Shown piece after piece: positions 61,090 to 64,000 of a stretch of 64,000 nt of DNA. How positions within the stretch are numbered: the first letter of the stretch is position 1; each line of letters opens with the position of its first letter. The position numbers and the translations under genes were made by a program. Origin of the DNA: an uncultured Dehalococcoidia bacterium (lineage in GTDB: Bacteria > Chloroflexota > Dehalococcoidia > Dehalococcoidales > UBA1222); the NCBI GenBank assembly GCA_903844845.1, contig CAIMVG010000020.1:92601-156600 (forward strand), written 5' to 3'. The notes beneath the pieces are model-generated. The model ran no database searches and had not been told where the DNA came from. It saw only the letters and a program-made list of their open reading frames with translations.

Positions 61090-62244
61090 ATGGATTATGA
61101 AAAAACTCTTTGCGACCTCGTCTCTATCGACACTACCGTGCCCCCTGGCAGGAATTACTCTCAGGCGATCGATTTTCTCGAACCGATATTCAAGAAAACA
61201 GGTTGCATCACCACAAAAGTAATAATTCCGCCTGAACATGCGGAAGGGCGGGAAGGGAGAATGGCGCTGATCTGCCATCGTCGCGAACCGGGTAAACCCC
61301 GTTTGATTTTTTATGGTCATGTCGACGTTGTGCCTGCAGAAGGTTGGGACGCATTTATACCCCGTGTGGCGGAAGGCCGGTTATTCGGACGGGGCAGCGC
61401 AGACATGAAGGGTTCGATCGTTTCCTTGTTGATGGCGTTAGAAAACCTCCAAAACAGGCGATTGAAATATGATATTTCAATCGCTATTACAACCGATGAA
61501 GAGCTCAGCCAACCCGACCAGTTGCGTTACCTAACTTCTTTCTTAAATCCCGTAAAAGGTTCTCGGGTTTTCTCGCTTGATTCGAATTTCGGTTTTGTAT
61601 CCGTAGCAGGCCTAGGGGCGCTCCAAATGGAAATCAAAGTCCAGGGTCGTTCAGTACATTCGGGGTTATCCCACTTGGGGGTAAATGCAATCGAACAGGC
61701 CGTTCCCATCCTCAATGCACTGCTTGGACTGAAAACCAAAATTCTGCAAAAGAGATCCTTGGTACCGGTTCACCCAGATACTAGACTCGACTTCATGGAG
61801 CCACGTCTAAATATCAACATGATACACGGTGGCCTTAAGGTAAATATCGTACCCGATGAATGCACTATCTCCATCGACCGCCGTCTCATCCCGGAGGAAA
61901 ACTTGGAAGATGCGGAAAAGGAAATCATCGAAACCTTGGCTGCGGTAAGAGGAGTGGATTGGGAGGTGAACAAAATGATGACTATTCCAACCATTCCCCC
62001 CTGCGATGACCCAATCGTGAACGAACTTGCCGCAGTTATCAAGAAAGTCACTGGCAGCGATGGACGCTTCGGAGAGATGGGCTCAGGAGACCTCGGCCCC
62101 ATAGTACATAGGGAATGGAACGCCACTGATTTTGGCCTGGGAGTGATTAGAACCGAAAATAACATCCACGGTAAGGAAGAATTCGTCTATCTGAAAGACA
62201 TCGAAGACCTTTCGACAATAATTTCCGATTTTCTAATGGTCTGA
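61090..62244 (+). CDS. M20-family metallopeptidase (ArgE/DapE/ACY1-like)
   Basis: A 384-residue zinc-dependent amidohydrolase. It has FYGHVDVVPA (near residue 78), GRGSADMKGSIVS (near 98), TTDEELSQP (near 135), a dimerisation domain with HSGLSHLGVNAIEQ, and the late MGSGDLG and NIHGKEEFV (metal histidine). GGAGGACAT precedes the ATG at 61090; the frame extends upstream but without support. Family members remove acyl groups from amino acids or cleave dipeptides; the precise substrate is not evident. Standalone gene. Confidence 0.88.
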   Translation: MDYEKTLCDLVSIDTTVPPGRNYSQAIDFLEPIFKKTGCITTKVIIPPEHAEGREGRMALICHRREPGKPRLIFYGHVDVVPAEGWDAFIPRVAEGRLFGRGSADMKGSIVSLLMALENLQNRRLKYDISIAITTDEELSQPDQLRYLTSFLNPVKGSRVFSLDSNFGFVSVAGLGALQMEIKVQGRSVHSGLSHLGVNAIEQAVPILNALLGLKTKILQKRSLVPVHPDTRLDFMEPRLNINMIHGGLKVNIVPDECTISIDRRLIPEENLEDAEKEIIETLAAVRGVDWEVNKMMTIPTIPPCDDPIVNELAAVIKKVTGSDGRFGEMGSGDLGPIVHREWNATDFGLGVIRTENNIHGKEEFVYLKDIEDLSTIISDFLMV

Positions 62245-62322
62245 TGCAGCATATAGCAAAACAAAGGAAAGGTACTGTCAAATCGGCAGCCTGCCTTCAC
62301 GTGGTTGACCAATGACGAGAAA

Positions 62323-63132
62323 TTAGGCGTCGAAATTGCTGACATTATATTCTATCTTGTTCAAATCAAATTCGGCGTAAACATACTCTCCATGCGTGGT
62401 ATGCCAAACTGCAGAAGCTTTAGAAAACACTTTCCTGTCATCGCAATCCTGATAGCCATTAATAGGTGTTGACCACCTGTAGTTGATGAAGGAATTTTTT
62501 TTCATTGCCATCGACCGGTCTTCCGAGATAAAATTTACCAACTCGTCATTGTCATTGAAATGCAACATCGCCGTAATCGTGTTACTTTGATTCGTATAAG
62601 TTGCCTTTACGGTTTGGTGTTCCATCGTTTCCCATCTAATGTTTTCATCGATAAGCGTAGCCGGCGCCAGCAAGCACATGTCGTTAAAATACGAAACCGT
62701 TTCACTCTTATCCATTACCAGTCCACGAGAACTCGCCACCTTGAAAACCGAAGCCAGTTTATTCTCCATCGTCGCATGATCATCTTTGTACAGATGCAAC
62801 CCTTCGAAAGGCACTCCGAACATTTTAGAAGATATGTAAAACACCCTGGTCGGTTTATCGAAGAAGGTATATTGGGATGCGTTGATTTCGATCCACTTGC
62901 CTTCAGGTTTTTGCCTCATGCGACCTGAAAATACTGCATGTAAATTTATGACCCTGGGTTTGCCGAACGCGCCTGAATGTTGGATGTATTTACGTACTAT
63001 CGCAGGGAGATGATCGGCATCATAGTACCTTAAAATATCAGGTTTTTTAAGCCTTGCTATCCCATTTTGCGATTCAGATTTAAACTTGCCTCTAAAATTT
63101 CCTCCTCGCGGTTTGGATAAAGTGTTTTTCAT
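62323..63132 (-). CDS. hypothetical DUF6544-like protein
   Basis: A 269-residue soluble protein. Core features are LPAIVRKYIQHSGAFGKPRV near residue 38, a FSGRMRQKPEGKWIEINASQYTFF stretch (given as two parts FSGRMR and WIEINASQ), GLVMDKSETVSYFNDMCLLAPATL, and VWHTTHGEYVYAEFDLNKIEYN at the end. This is the pattern of the DUF6544 family as I remember it; no catalytic role is known. The ATG at 63132 has GGAG upstream; an earlier in-frame start would lie inside tRNA-Leu and is rejected. Confidence 0.7.
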   Translation of the reverse strand: MKNTLSKPRGGNFRGKFKSESQNGIARLKKPDILRYYDADHLPAIVRKYIQHSGAFGKPRVINLHAVFSGRMRQKPEGKWIEINASQYTFFDKPTRVFYISSKMFGVPFEGLHLYKDDHATMENKLASVFKVASSRGLVMDKSETVSYFNDMCLLAPATLIDENIRWETMEHQTVKATYTNQSNTITAMLHFNDNDELVNFISEDRSMAMKKNSFINYRWSTPINGYQDCDDRKVFSKASAVWHTTHGEYVYAEFDLNKIEYNVSNFDA

Positions 63133-63216
63133 TTTGGTGTCTCCAGACGAAGTTTGTATTAAAAATAGGATATCATTTCCCGTGAGGAATGTGCAGAATA
63201 ACCTGTTTCGTCTTTG

Positions 63217-63301
63217 TGGTGGGGAGGCGGGGACTTGAACCCCGACGCCTTTCGGCACAAGATCCTAAGTCTTGCTCGTCTGCCAATTCCGACACCCCCC
63301 C
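63217..63301 (-). tRNA. tRNA-Leu (anticodon TAG), CCA encoded
   Basis: On the minus strand the acceptor is GGGGGGG with CCTCCCC, discriminator A, then encoded CCA. The D arm has GGAATTGGCAGACG. The anticodon stem CAAGA/TCTTG encloses loop CTTAGGA with anticodon TAG (reads CUA). A long variable arm (GTGCCGAAAGGCGT) follows, then T arm CGGGG-TTCAAGT-CCCCG. A TGGTAGAAT extended -10 element lies about 36-45 bp upstream. Confidence 0.95.
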
Positions 63302-63469
63302 GTGACGAGGTTAATACAAAGCTATGTCCCTTTGGTATTCTACCATAAGGTATTTGAATGGAGCACGAGTCAAAATGAAAAATAATACACATACACCATC
63401 AAGGGGTGCACGTTCACCTCCGGTAATTTTGGTGTACTGAGAAAATATCTGTTTCAGACTAATAACGGT

Positions 63470-63688
63470 CTATTTGATCTGTTCTTCGATACCTTTTATC
63501 GCCAACTTTACTTCTACACGACGAGCTTCCAGTTCTGCAATGGTACCTTCAAATGCATCCAACGGTTGATACTTCTTGACCTGGAGAAAAACGAGGATTT
63601 CGTTAAGGTTTTTCAGTACGCGGGACTGGCGACTTTGTTCCTTTTTCAGGTCTGCTAATGTGCTCTCGTAATATTCCGCTTTTTTCAT
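63470..63688 (-). CDS. small coiled-coil protein (72 residues)
   Basis: Soluble, highly helical (KKAEYYESTLADLKKEQSRQ, then ELEARRVEVKLAIKGIEEQI), probably a two-helix coiled coil. Not recognised. The ATG at 63688 is chosen because GGAGGGATGGT lies just upstream; an earlier in-frame codon would reach into the IS element. It lies just outside the IS fragment. Confidence 0.55.
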   Translation of the reverse strand: MKKAEYYESTLADLKKEQSRQSRVLKNLNEILVFLQVKKYQPLDAFEGTIAELEARRVEVKLAIKGIEEQIK

Positions 63689-63744
63689 ACCATCCCTCCG
63701 ACAAAATAGACGTCTTATTATACTCCGCAAACAATCAAAAATCA

Positions 63745-64000
63745 TCAGAATGTAAGGGTCCAGTACATATTGGATTTTCGGGGGTTGGTGATGAAATTAT
63801 CCACATAGTAGCGCAAAGGGGCAGATTTTCCAATGGACCGGTGAGGTTTTTCAGTGTTATACCAGATTAGATATTTCATAAGCAGACGGTTGAAAACATC
63901 AGTATCATCCAATGAATCAGTATTCCAATATGCGAATTGCTCCTGGACAGTCCTGTTGAATCGTTCGAGGTGGCCATTTGACTGAGGATGCCTGGGATAA
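63745..64000 (-). mobile_element. IS transposase, C-terminal part (window edge)
   Basis: The last 85 or so codons of a DDE integrase-core transposase run off the right edge. The minus-strand translation has YPRHPQSNGHLERFNRTVQE (containing the catalytic Glu in HLERFNRT), YLIWYNTEKPHRSIGK and SNMYWTLTF before the stop at 63745-63747. That is the conserved end of the IS3/IS481-type rve domain. The element's end is near 63745; terminal repeats could not be paired because the other end is outside the window. Confidence 0.9.

Noticed and set aside
63133..63258. N-terminal extension of the DUF6544-like protein
   Set aside because: It reads through the 3' part of tRNA-Leu; the start at 63132 has an SD.
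1..64000. CRISPR arrays, rRNA genes, phage modules, replication origin
   Set aside because: None seen. The only regular direct repeats are the short 10-base run at 29802-29849 and protein-coding repeats of propeller and Ala-rich genes.

Overview
The window looks like a chromosomal segment of an anaerobic, probably monoderm bacterium of the Chloroflexota (Dehalococcoidia-like). This is inferred from the very large number of lipoproteins and tail- or membrane-anchored surface proteins, Fe-S and corrinoid-type redox genes, a two-subunit pyruvate carboxylase, a thrS-infC-rpmI-rplT cluster whose ThrRS lacks the TGS domain, and moderate GC. No rRNA, CRISPR array, phage block or replication origin was seen. 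Two tRNAs (Arg-TCT, Leu-TAG) are present, and the right edge cuts an insertion-sequence transposase.

Layout. 0-2.8 kb (minus): biotin-dependent carboxylase pair (accC, cut by the window edge, and oadA). 3.1-8.9 kb (plus): complete oligopeptide ABC operon oppABCDF, then a QueG-like Fe-S protein and tRNA-Arg. 10.4-14.9 kb: a candidate pseudoknotted leader RNA followed by a three-subunit molybdenum hydroxylase whose Fe-S subunit carries a Tat signal and lipobox. 15-20.5 kb: small anchored or exported proteins, including a retropepsin-like protein with a changed active site, a membrane protein with paired CxxCxGxG motifs, a DUF4382/Ig protein and a multiheme cytochrome lipoprotein. 20.5-25.6 kb: a tight operon with a 2-hydroxyacyl-CoA dehydratase/benzoyl-CoA-reductase-type activator, two large subunits (one almost cysteine-free), a NapH-like polyferredoxin and a CcdA-like protein. 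26-36.4 kb: accessory region of beta-propeller proteins, lipoproteins and small hypothetical genes. 36.8-38.7 kb: ABC exporter.

38.8-43.2 kb (minus): an imuB-dnaE2 mutagenesis cassette behind a consensus sigma-70 promoter whose 17-bp spacer holds an 18-bp palindromic LexA/DinR box, with a divergent DUF72 gene. 44.4-46.8 kb: polar amino-acid ABC transporter. 46.8-48.5 kb: an NAD-dependent SDR and a steroid-5-alpha-reductase-like membrane protein, translationally coupled. 48.6-51.8 kb (minus): a zinc ribbon and rplT, rpmI, infC (non-AUG start), thrS. 52-53.4 kb: a 458-residue alanine-rich helical protein with a C-terminal membrane anchor.

53.7-60.8 kb is the best candidate for an undescribed system. 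Two paralogous modules, each a DUF3343-type Se/S-carrier-like protein next to a YjeF-C/sugar-kinase-like protein, lie with two YeeE/YedE transporters, YedF, TusA and an isolated GcvH-Lpd pair. Several promoters with near-consensus elements drive these units divergently. I infer a sulfur or selenium uptake and relay system in which imported sulfur is passed between cysteine carriers and possibly a lipoyl protein. The kinase-like proteins have no obvious place in any known pathway. The segment ends with an M20 peptidase, a DUF6544-like protein, tRNA-Leu, a small coiled-coil protein and the IS fragment.
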